A stretch of DNA of 64,000 bases from Streptomyces asiaticus (GCF_018138715.1 NZ_JAGSHX010000006.1:4216001-4280000), one strand, 5' to 3'; positions 1 to 8,785 are shown, counted from the first letter of the stretch. The notes: generated by a model not told the origin, from the sequence alone. Numbers and translations are program-made.

Positions 1-136
1 TCGTGGCCTCCGGAGTTCCCGCGGTCCATAAGGCGGCCACGAGGAACGCCGCCCAGAGCAGCACCATGGCCGCGACCAGCGCGTAGAAGACGGCGAGCAG
101 GGCGAGGGCGAGGAGCGCGCGGGCGGTGGCGATCAT
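1..136 (-). CDS. Hydrophobic membrane protein, N-terminal fragment
   Basis: Only the first 45 codons are inside the window; the gene runs off the left edge. The visible part is a short basic start (MIATARALL) followed by a long Ala/Leu/Val stretch to about residue 36, which looks like one or two membrane segments or an uncleaved signal anchor. Its ATG overlaps the stop codon of the sigma-factor gene as ATGA, so it is the third gene of a translationally coupled operon. No family can be named from this fragment; a membrane protease or an anti-sigma-like membrane protein would fit the context, but that is inference. Confidence 0.6.
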   Translation of the reverse strand, partial: MIATARALLALALLAVFYALVAAMVLLWAAFLVAALWTAGTPEAT

Positions 137-816
137 CGACGCCCCCGGATGCCGTCGGCGCCGTCTCCAGTCCCGCCCCGCAACGACCGGCCCTCGCCCC
201 TGAACCCGGCCGACAGCCACTCCGCGGCCCCGTACAGCGCCACGCTCAGCGGGTCCTTCGGGGTGCGGGTCAGGAGGCGCTCGGTCGCGCGGCCCAGCTC
301 CGGTGAGACGTCCAGCAGCAGGCTCAGCCGGGCGCGGGCCTTGTGGAGGTTGCTGCCGACGCTGCCGACGGAGATGCCCAGCTCGGCGGAGATCGCCTGG
401 TAGCTCATGCCCTCGAGCGAGTGCATGACCACCACCTGGCGCTGGCGCGGCGGCAGCGTGCCGAGGGCGCGCAGGGCGGCCAGTGCCTCGGCGGTCTCCT
501 CCACGCTCGCGGTCGTGGCGGCCGGGACGCTCATCTCGGCCGGCTTCCAGCGGAACCACCAGCGCCGCCCGTCCCGCGAGAGCTTGCGCCGCATGGTGGT
601 GGTCACCCATGCCTCGGGCGAGGCGCACGCCCTGACCTCGGGCCAGCGGCGCATCGCCTCGATGTACGCCTCCTGCACGGCGTCCTCGGCGTTCTGCCGG
701 TTGTCGCTGAGCATCACCGCGCGGGCGGCCAGCCAGGGGTAGGTGCGGGCGTAGAAGGCGTCGAACTCCTCCTCGGGCCGCCCGCCGCGCGTGGTCTCCT
801 CGACGGTGTCGCTCAT
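133..816 (-). CDS. ECF-type RNA polymerase sigma factor
   Basis: A 227-residue sigma-70 family protein that would direct core RNA polymerase to a small regulon. Region 2 lies near residues 10-80 (DAFYARTYPWLAARAV, then AEDAVQEAYIEAMRRW). Region 4 with its helix-turn-helix lies near 95-150 (LPPRQRQVVVMHSLEGMSY, then AISAELGISVGSVGSNLHKA). About 70 extra residues follow region 4, longer than a minimal ECF factor. I chose the ATG that overlaps the TGA of the upstream small gene (ATGA); the reading frame is open further upstream, but that part is low-complexity Gly/Ala/Arg read from another gene. No classical anti-sigma factor is visible, so the flanking small membrane proteins are candidates for controlling it. 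Confidence 0.88.
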   Translation of the reverse strand: MSDTVEETTRGGRPEEEFDAFYARTYPWLAARAVMLSDNRQNAEDAVQEAYIEAMRRWPEVRACASPEAWVTTTMRRKLSRDGRRWWFRWKPAEMSVPAATTASVEETAEALAALRALGTLPPRQRQVVVMHSLEGMSYQAISAELGISVGSVGSNLHKARARLSLLLDVSPELGRATERLLTRTPKDPLSVALYGAAEWLSAGFRGEGRSLRGGTGDGADGIRGRR

Positions 817-1109
817 TCCGATCGACCCCCGCCCCGCTCGTCCCGCCGGCCCCGCCCGCCCCGCTCGTTTCGCTCGCCCCGCTCGTCCCGCCCTTCCGGC
901 CGCCGCCGAATCGTCAGCGCCGCGCCGTCGGGGCGGCGGTCGGTGAGGACCGTGCCCGGCTCCGTTCTGTGCACCAACTCGGCCAGCGTGCGCGCCCGGA
1001 GCCGTTCGCCCGAACGCGCCGCCAGCCAGCGGATGACGTCCCCCATCAGCCGTAGCACCCCCACCGTCACGACCGTTGCCACCGTGAGCCACGGATTGTC
1101 CATGAGCAC
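813..1109 (-). CDS. Small membrane-anchored protein encoded ahead of the ECF sigma factor
   Basis: A 98-residue protein with one hydrophobic segment near residues 6-25 (WLTVATVVTVGVLRLMGDVI), a basic central part, and a Gly/Arg/Glu-rich tail (RDERGERNERGGRGRRDER). I recognise no domain. The GTG start is supported by a GAGGAG ribosome-binding site seven bases upstream. The stop overlaps the sigma-factor ATG, so the two are almost certainly co-translated. A role in modulating the sigma factor is a guess from position alone. The repetitive charged tail is encoded by C-rich repeats and may vary in length between strains. Confidence 0.7.
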   Translation of the reverse strand: MLMDNPWLTVATVVTVGVLRLMGDVIRWLAARSGERLRARTLAELVHRTEPGTVLTDRRPDGAALTIRRRPEGRDERGERNERGGRGRRDERGGGRSE

Positions 1110-1120
1110 CGTTGTGTCTC

Positions 1121-1164
1121 CTCTTCATGGTTCCCGGCCGCCGGAGCCGGTTCACCATGAAGAG
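1121..1164 (-). promoter_or_regulatory. Inverted repeat over the ribosome-binding site of the sigma operon
   Basis: Two perfect 11-base arms (CTCTTCATGGT and ACCATGAAGAG) enclose a GC-rich loop that can also pair (CCGGC/GCCGG). In the minus-strand transcript the downstream arm runs into the GAGGAG ribosome-binding site of the first gene of the sigma operon, so a folded stem could hide it. It could instead be a DNA operator or the terminator of the upstream beta-helix gene; there is no U-run after it on the minus strand. Confidence 0.5.
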
Positions 1165-1180
1165 CCCTCATGGACGGTAT

Positions 1181-1228
1181 TTCTTCACCGCTTTCTTCAC
1201 CGCTTTCTTCACCGCGTTCCTCACGATG
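1181..1228. repeat. 12-bp tandem repeat upstream of the sigma operon
   Basis: Three near-identical copies of TTCTTCACCGCT followed by a diverged fourth copy (TTCCTCACGATG). They sit between the stop of the beta-helix gene and the sigma operon, where the operon promoter should be. The repeat may come from replication slippage or may carry repeated protein-binding sites; the sequence does not decide between these. Confidence 0.7.
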
Positions 1229-1242
1229 TGTCAGGGGAGGCG

Positions 1243-3006
1243 TCAGCGCAGGGCGCGCTGCGCCTCGTACAGGTTGCGGGGGTGGACCGCCTCCGGGTGG
1301 CCGTAGGACTCGATACGGGAGTGGAGCGGCCCGGTGAAGTCCGGGACGTCGATCTGGCCGAACTGCCGCACCTCGCTGATCCCGACCGTCGCGCTGTACG
1401 GCGCGATGTCGTCGATCCTGACGCATCCGGCCCGCTGATTGGTGACCGTGACGTTCCAGTGGGCGAACCGCGCGCCGTAGAGCGGACCGGCGCTCGCGTC
1501 GCCGCCGTGCGACCCCGTGTTGTCCACGGTGATCTCCGTACGGACGTTGGCGAAGGGCATCCCGCGGTGGGTGTCGAAGGTGCCCATCTCCATCCGGCCG
1601 CGCGACCAGACGTTGTAGCTGGACAGCCCCTCCACATTGATCCCGTGCAGCTGTGTCCCCGCCGGGGCCGGAACGGTGCGCTGGGCCAGGACGAAGTCCT
1701 CCACGAGGTTGTCGTGCGAGCCCTCGCGACAGCAGTAAGGATGATGGCTGCCGCGGCCCGTCACCCGGGTGCGGCGCAGGGTGCACGCCTTGGCGGCGAC
1801 GAGCAGGAAGCCGTTGTCGACGTTGTTGACGGTCACGTCGTCCACCCAGCAGTCCCACGCGCACTGAAGCGCGACGCCGTTGTACCCCTTGTCCAGCAGA
1901 TGCTGCGACTGCGGGGTCTCGACGACGTCGAGGGTGATGCCCTCGACCCCGGAGCCGGTGACCGGGCGCACCAGGGTGGTGAACCGGGGCTTCCAGACGG
2001 GCCGGGCGTCGAGCGGCAGCGGCCGGTCGAGGGTCACCCGGCGGCGGCGCCGGTCGACGGCGACGACGCGGCACGGCCACTCATAGGGGACGTACGAGGT
2101 GAGCTTGGTCTTGTCGGTCCAGGCGTAGTCGGCGGCGCCTTCGACATCACCGGCCACATGGGCCAGCAGCGAGTGCGCGCCGTCGTCGGTGAGTTGGAGC
2201 AGCACGCGGTCGCCGCGGCGCAGGGCGGACGGGTCCTCGACGGTCACCGTCCAGTCGCCGCGGCGGGCGGGGGCGGCGAGGTCGGTGAGGGTGTGCCACT
2301 CGTCGCGCCGGTTGCCGGTCCAGCCCTCGAACGGCCATGCCTGGGCCCGGATCGCGTCGGTGAGGGAACGCCAGCGGGCGTCCGGGCAGATCCAGATGAG
2401 CCCGCCGGCCCAGGACCAGGACGACTTGTTGCCGCCGTAGCGGCTGCCGTACGGGCCGATCAGCTCGGTGAGGTTACGGGTCGCGTGGAGGGTGGTGCGG
2501 CCGCTGCCGGCGCCGCGCAGTACGACGTTGTCGTAGCCGAGGCGGATCACGTCGTCCACGCGGTACGTCCCGGGCGGCACCAGCACCGTGCCGCCGCCGC
2601 GGCGGCCGGCGGCGGCGATGGCGCGGTTGATCGCGGGGGCGGCGTCCGTGGAGCCGTCGGGCCGGGCGCCGAAGGCGCGGACGTCCGCGACGACGGGCAG
2701 GCGGGGGAAGCCCGTGCGGCCGCCGAGATATCCGGCGCGGCCGACGTACGGGATCTGGGGGTGGGTGTACGGGCGGGCGCGGAACTCGCGCCAGAGGGCG
2801 GACGTACGGGCCTCGCCCGACGTGCCCGTCCCGCCCGACGTGCCCGCCCCGCCGGACGTACGGCCACCGCCCGGTGCACCCGGTGCGGCGGCCGCCGCGG
2901 CGTCCGTGGCGGTCAGGAGCGGGGCCCCCGCTCCCAGGAGCGTGGCGCCCGCCGCCAGTCCCATCGCACCGCCGAGCAACCGCCTTCTGTCGATCTCCGT
3001 GCCCAT
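1243..3006 (-). CDS. Secreted right-handed beta-helix protein, pectate lyase superfamily
   Basis: A 587-residue exported protein. The start MGTEIDRRRLLGG followed by an Ala-rich hydrophobic run is a twin-arginine (Tat) type signal peptide. A Gly/Thr/Ser-rich linker with a repeated GTSGG-like motif follows at about residues 45-70. The segment FGARPDGSTDAAPAINRAIA is the hallmark entry motif of pectate_lyase_3 and glycoside hydrolase 28-like beta-helices, with the helix continuing to the C terminus. The likely role is cutting or binding an extracellular polysaccharide; the substrate cannot be read. It faces the same way as the ECF operon behind it, but about 130 bases and a repeat separate them. 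Confidence 0.8.
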   Translation of the reverse strand: MGTEIDRRRLLGGAMGLAAGATLLGAGAPLLTATDAAAAAAPGAPGGGRTSGGAGTSGGTGTSGEARTSALWREFRARPYTHPQIPYVGRAGYLGGRTGFPRLPVVADVRAFGARPDGSTDAAPAINRAIAAAGRRGGGTVLVPPGTYRVDDVIRLGYDNVVLRGAGSGRTTLHATRNLTELIGPYGSRYGGNKSSWSWAGGLIWICPDARWRSLTDAIRAQAWPFEGWTGNRRDEWHTLTDLAAPARRGDWTVTVEDPSALRRGDRVLLQLTDDGAHSLLAHVAGDVEGAADYAWTDKTKLTSYVPYEWPCRVVAVDRRRRRVTLDRPLPLDARPVWKPRFTTLVRPVTGSGVEGITLDVVETPQSQHLLDKGYNGVALQCAWDCWVDDVTVNNVDNGFLLVAAKACTLRRTRVTGRGSHHPYCCREGSHDNLVEDFVLAQRTVPAPAGTQLHGINVEGLSSYNVWSRGRMEMGTFDTHRGMPFANVRTEITVDNTGSHGGDASAGPLYGARFAHWNVTVTNQRAGCVRIDDIAPYSATVGISEVRQFGQIDVPDFTGPLHSRIESYGHPEAVHPRNLYEAQRALR

Positions 3007-3144
3007 GAGCCAGCCCCGCCTTCCATGAATGTGAACGCAGTTCAGGTGAGAGACGGCGTGAGAATGCCATGGGGCAGGGGCGCGCGGAAGGGGTCGCGTC
3101 AGGATGGGGGTAGGTCAAGCAGAAAGGCGGGTGTCGGACGGAGA

Positions 3145-3160
3145 CCGGGCCGAGGCCCGG
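3145..3160 (-). terminator. Hairpin after the YbjN-family gene
   Basis: CCGGGCC and GGCCCGG are separated by two bases, directly after the stop of the YbjN-family gene. There is no clear T-run, as is usual for Streptomyces terminators. Confidence 0.45.
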
Positions 3161-3164
3161 CTCT

Positions 3165-3809
3165 TCACTTCGCCGCGTCGCGGGTCAGATTGCTGAACGC
3201 CTCAAGATTCCGGGTCGATTCGCCCCGCGCGGTTCGCCATGCGTACTCCTTGCGAATGGCCGTGGCGAATCCCATCTCCAGCAGCGTGTTGAAGCTGCCG
3301 TCCGCGTTCTCCAGCACCGTGCCGAGCAGCCGGTCCACCTCCTCCGGGGTGACGGCCGCGAGCGGCAGCTTGCCCACCAGATAGATGTCGCCGAGCTGGT
3401 CGATCGCGTAACTCACCCCGTACAGCCGGGTGTTGCGCTCCAGCAGCCAGCGGTGGACCGCCTCGTGGTTCTCGTCCGGGTGGCGGACGACGAAGGCGTT
3501 GACCGAGAGGGAGTGCCGGCCGACCCGCAGCGAGCAGGTGGTCGACAGCTTGCGGGTGCCCGGAAGCGTGACGACGTAAGTGCCGTCCTCCGGGCTCTCC
3601 CACTCCAGTTCGGCGTCGTTCAGCGTCCGCTCGATGACGGCCCGGGGGTCGGCATCGGGGGCGGTGTCGGCCTTACCGGTCTCGGGGGCCGTGTCGGCCT
3701 TACGGTCGGCCTCGGCCGTGGTGTCAGCCTTACGGTCGGCATCGGGGGCCGTGTCGGCCTTACGGTCGGCCTCGGGCTCGGCCATGGGGTCAGCCTTGGG
3801 GTCAGCCAT
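3165..3809 (-). CDS. YbjN domain protein with a repetitive charged N terminus
   Basis: A 214-residue protein. The C-terminal 150 residues read as a YbjN / type III secretion chaperone-like fold ([59 protein letters not shown]). Members are small proteins of unclear biochemical function. The first 55 residues are an imperfect repeat of [10 protein letters not shown] units encoded by about 27-30-bp DNA repeats, probably a disordered and length-variable tail. The start codon lies eight bases inside the mshA reading frame, so the gene is translated downstream of mshA; from memory this mshA-YbjN pairing is common in Streptomyces. Confidence 0.8.
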   Translation of the reverse strand: MADPKADPMAEPEADRKADTAPDADRKADTTAEADRKADTAPETGKADTAPDADPRAVIERTLNDAELEWESPEDGTYVVTLPGTRKLSTTCSLRVGRHSLSVNAFVVRHPDENHEAVHRWLLERNTRLYGVSYAIDQLGDIYLVGKLPLAAVTPEEVDRLLGTVLENADGSFNTLLEMGFATAIRKEYAWRTARGESTRNLEAFSNLTRDAAK

Positions 3810-5163
3810 GAGCCGATCGTAGGTGACGCCGCTCGCGCATCGCGTCCGTGTACACCTCGGCCGTGGCCGCGGCGGCCGTGTCCCACCCGAAGGACTGGGC
3901 GTGCCCGGCCGCCGCCGCGCCCATCCGGTCCGCCCGCCCCGGGTCCTGGGCGAAGGGGCGCAGGGCGCGGGCGTAGTCGGCGGGGTCGTGGCCGTCGATC
4001 AGCGTGCCGCTGACCCCGTCCCGCACGGCCACCGGCAGGCCGCCCACCGAGGCCGCCACGACCGGGGTGCCGCACGCCTGCGCCTCGATGGCCACCAGCC
4101 CGAACGACTCGCTGTACGACGGCATGACCAGCACGGACGCCGCCCGGTACCAGTCCGCGAGCTCGTCCTGCGCACAGGGCGGCCGGAACCGCACCACATC
4201 GCAGATCCCGAGCCGCGCCGCCAGCTTGTGCAGCCCCTCGGGCTTGGCCAGGCCGCTGCCGCTGGGGCCGCCGACCACGGGCACGACCATGCGCTCGCGC
4301 AGCGAGGGGTCCTCCTCCAGGAGGTGGGCGACGGCGTGCAGCAGGATGTCGGGGGCCTTCAGCGGCTGTATGCGCCCGGCGAAGAGGGGTATCAGCGCGT
4401 CGGCCGGGAGTCCCAGCCGGGCCCGGGCGGCGGCCCGGCCGTCGGCGGGCCGGAAGCGGTCGAGGTTCACCCCCGGGTGGACGACCGCCACCAGCTCGCG
4501 CGCCGCCTCGTAGTGGCGCACCAGCTCCTCCGCCTCCTCGGCGGTGTTGGCGATCAGCCGGTCGGCGGCGCGGACGATCTGCTGCTCGCCGATGACGCGG
4601 GCCGCGGGCTCGGGGGTGTCGCCCGCCGCCAGCGCGGCGTTCTTGACCTTGGCCATGGTGTGCATGGCGTGCACCAGCGGCACTCCCCAGCGCTCGGCGG
4701 CCAGCCAGCCGACATGGCCGGAGAGCCAGTAGTGGGAGTGGACGAGGTCGTAGTGGCCCGGCCGGTGCCCGGCCCACGCCTGCATGACGCCGTGGGTGAA
4801 CGCGCACAGCTGCGCCGGGAGGTCCTCCTTGGCAAGGCCCTCGTAGGGCCCGGCGTCCACATGCCGGACGAGCACGCCAGGAGCGAGCTCGACGGCCGGG
4901 GGCAGCGCGGCGGTGGTGGCCCGGGTGAAGATCTCCACCTCGATGTCGATGGCGGCCAGGCGCCTGGCCAGCTCCACGATGTAGACGTTCATCCCACCGG
5001 CGTCGCCGGTACCGGGCTGATGCAGCGGCGAGGTGTGGACGCTGAGCATCGCGATCCGCCGCGGCCGCCGTGGAATGCGACGAAGTCGCTGGTGGGACGG
5101 GGCACCGAACGGTATGTGGGACCGGCCTCGCAGGCCGCCGAGCCGGGACGCGTGCTGGCTCAC
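3802..5163 (-). CDS. mshA: D-inositol-3-phosphate glycosyltransferase MshA
   Basis: Catalyses the first step of mycothiol synthesis, moving GlcNAc from UDP-GlcNAc to 1L-myo-inositol 1-phosphate in the cytosol. The 453-residue protein is a GT-B family 4 enzyme: an N-terminal domain with [20 protein letters not shown] (loop for the acceptor) and [20 protein letters not shown], and a C-terminal nucleotide-sugar domain with [14 protein letters not shown] and the E-x7-E motif in [20 protein letters not shown]. The GTG start has an AAGGAGG site nine bases upstream. The N-terminal extension of about 38 basic residues before RIAMLSVH is typical of Streptomyces MshA. The downstream YbjN gene overlaps by eight bases. 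Confidence 0.95.
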   Translation of the reverse strand: MSQHASRLGGLRGRSHIPFGAPSHQRLRRIPRRPRRIAMLSVHTSPLHQPGTGDAGGMNVYIVELARRLAAIDIEVEIFTRATTAALPPAVELAPGVLVRHVDAGPYEGLAKEDLPAQLCAFTHGVMQAWAGHRPGHYDLVHSHYWLSGHVGWLAAERWGVPLVHAMHTMAKVKNAALAAGDTPEPAARVIGEQQIVRAADRLIANTAEEAEELVRHYEAARELVAVVHPGVNLDRFRPADGRAAARARLGLPADALIPLFAGRIQPLKAPDILLHAVAHLLEEDPSLRERMVVPVVGGPSGSGLAKPEGLHKLAARLGICDVVRFRPPCAQDELADWYRAASVLVMPSYSESFGLVAIEAQACGTPVVAASVGGLPVAVRDGVSGTLIDGHDPADYARALRPFAQDPGRADRMGAAAAGHAQSFGWDTAAAATAEVYTDAMRERRHLRSAHG

Positions 5164-5206
5164 CGCGCGTTACCTCCTTGCCGGGGCGGACTCCCTCCAC
5201 GGCGTC

Positions 5207-5234
5207 AACACCGGAACGTATGGTTCCCATTTCC
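5207..5234 (-). promoter_or_regulatory. Candidate sigma-R (thiol stress) promoter of mshA
   Basis: On the minus strand GAAAT is followed after 19 bases by GTT, one mismatch from the Streptomyces sigma-R pattern GGAAT-N18/19-GTT; sigma-R is known to drive mycothiol genes. A GGAAC-N5-GTTCC inverted repeat lies within the spacer. The element is 44-71 bases upstream of the mshA start. The assignment is a pattern match only. Confidence 0.4.
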
Positions 5235-5327
5235 GCTTTGCCAAAGCATGACGTTCTGATATTCGACGGCCACTCCCCGTCCACCCCGGCATGGGTTCCC
5301 CATCGGCCCCGGCATAGGCTCAGCGCC

Positions 5328-6140
5328 ATGCCCGCCCGCGTTCCCCCGCCGTCCCGTCCGATCGGTTCGGCGACCCGCGGGACCACCAACCCCAACCGGC
5401 TGCGCCGGATGGACCGGTGGATCGCGGCGGCGCACGGGCCCGCGCTGCGGCGCGCCGCGGAGGCGCCGGTGGCGGTGGACCTGGGCTACGGGGCGGCCCC
5501 GTGGACCGCCGTCGAGCTGCTGGACCGGCTGCGGACGGTACGGGCCGGGGCCCGCGTCGTCGGGGTCGAGATCGACCCCGGGCGGGTGCTGGCCGCGCGG
5601 CCGTACGAGCGCGAGGGGCTCACCTTCGCGCACGGCGGCTTCGAGGTGCCGCTGCCCGGCGGCGCCCGCCCGGCGCTCATCCGGGCGGCCAATGTGCTGC
5701 GGCAGTACGAGGAGGGCGAGGTCGCGGCCGTGTGGCGGCGGCTGTGCGCCCGGCTGGCGCCCGGCGGACTGCTGGTGGAGGGCACCTGCGACGAGATCGG
5801 GCGGCGGCACGTATGGGTCGCGCTCGACGCGGCGGGCCCGCGCACCGTGACCTTCGCGGCCCGCCTCGGCTCCCTGGAACGCCCCTCCGACCTGGCCGAA
5901 CGGCTCCCCAAGGCGCTGATCCACCGCAATGTGCCGGGCGAGCCGGTGCACACCTTCCTGCGCGACTTCGACCGCGCCTGGGCGGCCGCCGCCCCGTACG
6001 CGCCGCTCAGCGCCCGTCAGCGCTGGATACGCAGCGCGAGGACGCTGCGCGCCGAGGGCTGGCCGCTCACCGACGGCCCGCGGCGCTGGCGTCAGGGCGA
6101 GGTCACGGTGCGGTGGGAGGCGGTGGCGCCCCGGGGGTGA
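5328..6140 (+). CDS. Class I SAM-dependent methyltransferase
   Basis: A 270-residue protein with a Rossmann-type SAM site: APVAVDLGYGAAPWTAVEL (motif I) near residue 45, VVGVEIDPGRV (motif II acidic residue), RAANVLRQYEEGEVAAVW, and a methyltransferase post-core LAPGGLLVEGTCDEIGRR. The substrate is unknown. It is read divergently from mshA. Its last 38 bases overlap the end of the convergent permease gene, so each mRNA carries antisense to the tail of the other. The ATG was chosen because the motif spacing is normal from here; the frame is open upstream into mshA without a useful ribosome-binding site. Confidence 0.82.
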   Translation: MPARVPPPSRPIGSATRGTTNPNRLRRMDRWIAAAHGPALRRAAEAPVAVDLGYGAAPWTAVELLDRLRTVRAGARVVGVEIDPGRVLAARPYEREGLTFAHGGFEVPLPGGARPALIRAANVLRQYEEGEVAAVWRRLCARLAPGGLLVEGTCDEIGRRHVWVALDAAGPRTVTFAARLGSLERPSDLAERLPKALIHRNVPGEPVHTFLRDFDRAWAAAAPYAPLSARQRWIRSARTLRAEGWPLTDGPRRWRQGEVTVRWEAVAPRG

Positions 6141-7632
6141 CGGCGCCGTCCGGGCCGCCCGCCGTGCCCAGGGTGCCGTCCCCCGTGCCCCGGGTGCCGC
6201 CTTCCGCGTCGGGGTCGGCCCCCGCCGCGTACTCCTCGCTGATCTCCTTCGGGCCGAACGGCCACACCTTCTCCACCCGCGCCCACAGCACGAACGCCAC
6301 GCACCCCGCCGCGACCCAGGCGAGCGACCATTCGATGGGGTGCCGCCCGGGGGAGTTCTTGTCCGCGTAGCCGTAGATCACCAGCCAGCCCACCAGCGCC
6401 ACCACGCTCGGCAGCGGATAGAGCCACATCCGGTACGGCCGCCGCAAGTCGGGCTGGCGGCGGCGCAGCACCGTGACGGCGACGACCTGCGCCAGGGCCT
6501 GCACGATCACCATGACCGTGGTCAGCAGCTGGATGAGTGTGGCCAGATCGGTGTGGCGGCCGATCAGGAAGCCGATCGCCGTCACGACGCCCATCGTGGC
6601 CAGGCCCAGCACGGGGAAGCGGTGGCGCGGGTGGAGCGTGCCGAACGGCCGGAAGAAGACCCGGTCGCGGGCGGCGTCGTACGGCACCCGGGAGCCGCCC
6701 AGCAGCCCGGCGAAGACGGACGCGAAGGCCGTGATGAGGATGAGCACGGTGACGACGTCGGCCGCGCCCTTCCCCCAGGTCTCCTCCAGCACCGCCGAGG
6801 CGACGGACTTGGAGGCCACCGAGTCGGGGTCGGTCATCTCGCGCCAGTCGACGACGCCGAGGGTGCCGATCTGGAGCAGCAGGTAGATCACCATGATCCC
6901 GGCGATCGAGGTGACGATCGCCCGCGGCAGGGTGCGGCCGGGGTCCTTGATCTCGGCGCCCATGTACGCGGCGGTGTTGTAGCCGAGGTAGTCGTAGATG
7001 CCGATGGTCAGGCCCGCGGCGAACCCGGTCCAGAAGTGACCGCTGGTCAGCTCGAAGGCGTGGTCCGGATAGGTGAACGCCTGACCCGCGTCGAAGTGGC
7101 TGAAGGCCGCCACGATGACCAGGACCACGGAGGCGATCATCACGCACCACATGACGGCCGTGATCCGGGCGATGTGCTCGACGCCCCGCCACAGCAGCCC
7201 GATGACCAGGACGATGACGCCGAGACCGACCACATCGCCCTGGGTCTGTGTCATATCCGGCCACAGATAGCCCAGATACTGCACCAGACCGACCACACCC
7301 GTGGACATGATCAGCGGGATGAACAGCATCGCCGTCCAGACGAACAGGAACGGCATCAGCTTGCCGCTGCGGTACTGGAACGCCTGGCGCAGATACACAT
7401 AGCTGCCCCCGGCCCCGGGCAGCGAGGCGCCCAGCTCGGCCCAGATCAGCCCGTCGGCGAGCGCGAGCACCGCGCCCGCGACGAAGCCGATGACGGCCTG
7501 TGGTCCGCCGAAGGCGGCGACCATGAGGGGGATGGTGACGAACGGCCCGATGCCGCACATCTGGCTCATGTTGATGGCGGTCGACTGGAACAGGCCGATA
7601 CGGCGGACGAATCCGCCCTCGGTGCCGGACAT
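6103..7632 (-). CDS. APC-superfamily amino acid permease
   Basis: About 509 residues with 12 predicted membrane segments and the APC opening signature (IGLFQSTAINMSQMCGIGPF, then GGPQAVIGFVAGAVLALADG). The loop YNTAAYMGAEIKDPGRTLPR is the conserved cytoplasmic motif after TM6. It would import an amino acid or amine by proton symport; the substrate cannot be read. I prefer the ATG preceded by GGAGG at five bases; another ATG 12 bases upstream has a poorly spaced site. The C-terminal tail is Gly/Thr/Pro-rich and repetitive (GTRGTGDGTLGTAGG). It converges on the methyltransferase gene. Confidence 0.88.
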   Translation of the reverse strand: MSGTEGGFVRRIGLFQSTAINMSQMCGIGPFVTIPLMVAAFGGPQAVIGFVAGAVLALADGLIWAELGASLPGAGGSYVYLRQAFQYRSGKLMPFLFVWTAMLFIPLIMSTGVVGLVQYLGYLWPDMTQTQGDVVGLGVIVLVIGLLWRGVEHIARITAVMWCVMIASVVLVIVAAFSHFDAGQAFTYPDHAFELTSGHFWTGFAAGLTIGIYDYLGYNTAAYMGAEIKDPGRTLPRAIVTSIAGIMVIYLLLQIGTLGVVDWREMTDPDSVASKSVASAVLEETWGKGAADVVTVLILITAFASVFAGLLGGSRVPYDAARDRVFFRPFGTLHPRHRFPVLGLATMGVVTAIGFLIGRHTDLATLIQLLTTVMVIVQALAQVVAVTVLRRRQPDLRRPYRMWLYPLPSVVALVGWLVIYGYADKNSPGRHPIEWSLAWVAAGCVAFVLWARVEKVWPFGPKEISEEYAAGADPDAEGGTRGTGDGTLGTAGGPDGAVTPGAPPPPTAP

Positions 7633-7690
7633 CCGGACCTCCATTGCCCTCTGGCGCCACTGGCGACGCTGTGGGAGGAAATGAAAGTAA

Positions 7691-7701
7691 GGAAAGTTTC
7701 C
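7691..7701 (-). promoter_or_regulatory. GGAAAGTTTCC palindrome upstream of the permease
   Basis: A perfect 11-base palindrome about 60 bases before the permease start, in an unusually A-rich patch (ATGAAAGTAAGGAAAG). GAAA-N-TTTC symmetry is typical of some RpiR/MurR and LacI-type operators, so a repressor site is plausible. No cognate regulator is adjacent. Confidence 0.35.
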
Positions 7702-7819
7702 AGTCGCGTCAAGGAGGTGGGACGCGGCAAACAGGATGGGCGCCGGGGACGCGATCCCGACCGTAAGGCGAAGCCGTAGGGCGAAAAGGGCGGAGTGCGG
7801 CTCGGGCCGTCAGTAGCTG

Positions 7820-8668
7820 TCAGGCCACCGCCGCCGCGCCGGCCAGCACCTTCAGCGCCTCCGCCGTCGCCGACCCCTCGTCAGCCGTGTAGGTGCACAG
7901 CATCTGCCCCGGATCGGCGGGCAGCACGAACGCCTCGAACCGCAGCACCAGCTCCCCCGCCTCCGGATGGCGGAACCGCTTGACGCCCCGCGTCCGCTCC
8001 TGCACCTCCTGCGCCTCCCAGCGCCGCCGGAACTCCTCGCTCCGCTCCAGCAGCTCATGGGTCACCCGGCACACCCGCGAACTGCCCGGATGGCGTCCGG
8101 TCTCCGCGCGCAGCCCGGCCACCGTGTCATCGGCGACCTCGGCCCAGTTCGGATGGATCTCCCGCATCCGGGGGTCGAGGAAGACCAGCAGCGGGCCGTT
8201 GCGCCGCTCCTCGGGGATCGCGGCGTAGTCGATGCCGAGCCGGGTGCCGAGGGTGTTCCAGGCCAGGACGTCCATCGCCGGCCCGTAGACATAGGCCGGG
8301 ACGGTGCCGTCCATCGCGTTCAGCAGCTGCTGGATCTCCGGCCGCACCCGCGGCCGCGGATCGGGGTCGGGCTCCCCGGCGCGCCGCCGGGGCAGGGTGA
8401 TGTTGCGCAGATAGGTGCGCTCGGACGGGGTCAGCCGCAGCGCCCGCGCCAGTCCGTCGACCACCGAGTCCGAGACGGCCGGGGCCCGGCCCTGCTCGAT
8501 ACGGGTGTAGTAGTCGACGCTGATCCCGGCCCGCTGAGCGACCTCCTCACGGCGCAGACCGCGCACCCGGCGCCGGACGACCCCCTCCGGCAGCCCCAGC
8601 TCGGCCGGGTCGAGCGCGGCGCGGCGCGACTTGAGAAACCCCTTGATCTCCGGTTCGGAATGGCCCAT
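7820..8668 (-). CDS. XRE-family regulator with MmyB-like ligand-binding domain
   Basis: A 282-residue transcription factor. Residues about 10-75 form an XRE helix-turn-helix (GLRREEVAQRAGISVDYYTR, IEQGRAPAVSDSVVDGLARA). The rest matches the MmyB PAS-like ligand domain, with the landmarks AYVYGPAMDVLAWNTLGTRL and FRHPEAGELVLRFEAFVLPA. Such genes commonly sit divergent to an oxidoreductase and repress it until a small molecule, possibly a fatty acid, binds. Here it is divergent from an aldo/keto reductase, which is its probable target. A GATAAT box ends seven bases before the ATG, compatible with a leaderless transcript. Confidence 0.88.
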   Translation of the reverse strand: MGHSEPEIKGFLKSRRAALDPAELGLPEGVVRRRVRGLRREEVAQRAGISVDYYTRIEQGRAPAVSDSVVDGLARALRLTPSERTYLRNITLPRRRAGEPDPDPRPRVRPEIQQLLNAMDGTVPAYVYGPAMDVLAWNTLGTRLGIDYAAIPEERRNGPLLVFLDPRMREIHPNWAEVADDTVAGLRAETGRHPGSSRVCRVTHELLERSEEFRRRWEAQEVQERTRGVKRFRHPEAGELVLRFEAFVLPADPGQMLCTYTADEGSATAEALKVLAGAAAVA

Positions 8669-8785
8669 CGCTCCATTATCCGGGCAACGCCGGATTCCGG
8701 GGGGACAGGTGGTTCTGGCAGACCCAGGTTGAGCCGGGCCTGGTGACGTATCCGCCCGGAGCCGAGGCTGAGGGCGCAGGACGCC

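Noticed and set aside
343..3384. A 1013-codon open frame on the plus strand across the sigma and beta-helix genes
   Set aside because: It is antisense to well-supported genes, has Pro/Arg/Ala/Gly-rich composition typical of shadow frames in high-GC DNA, and no domain motifs.
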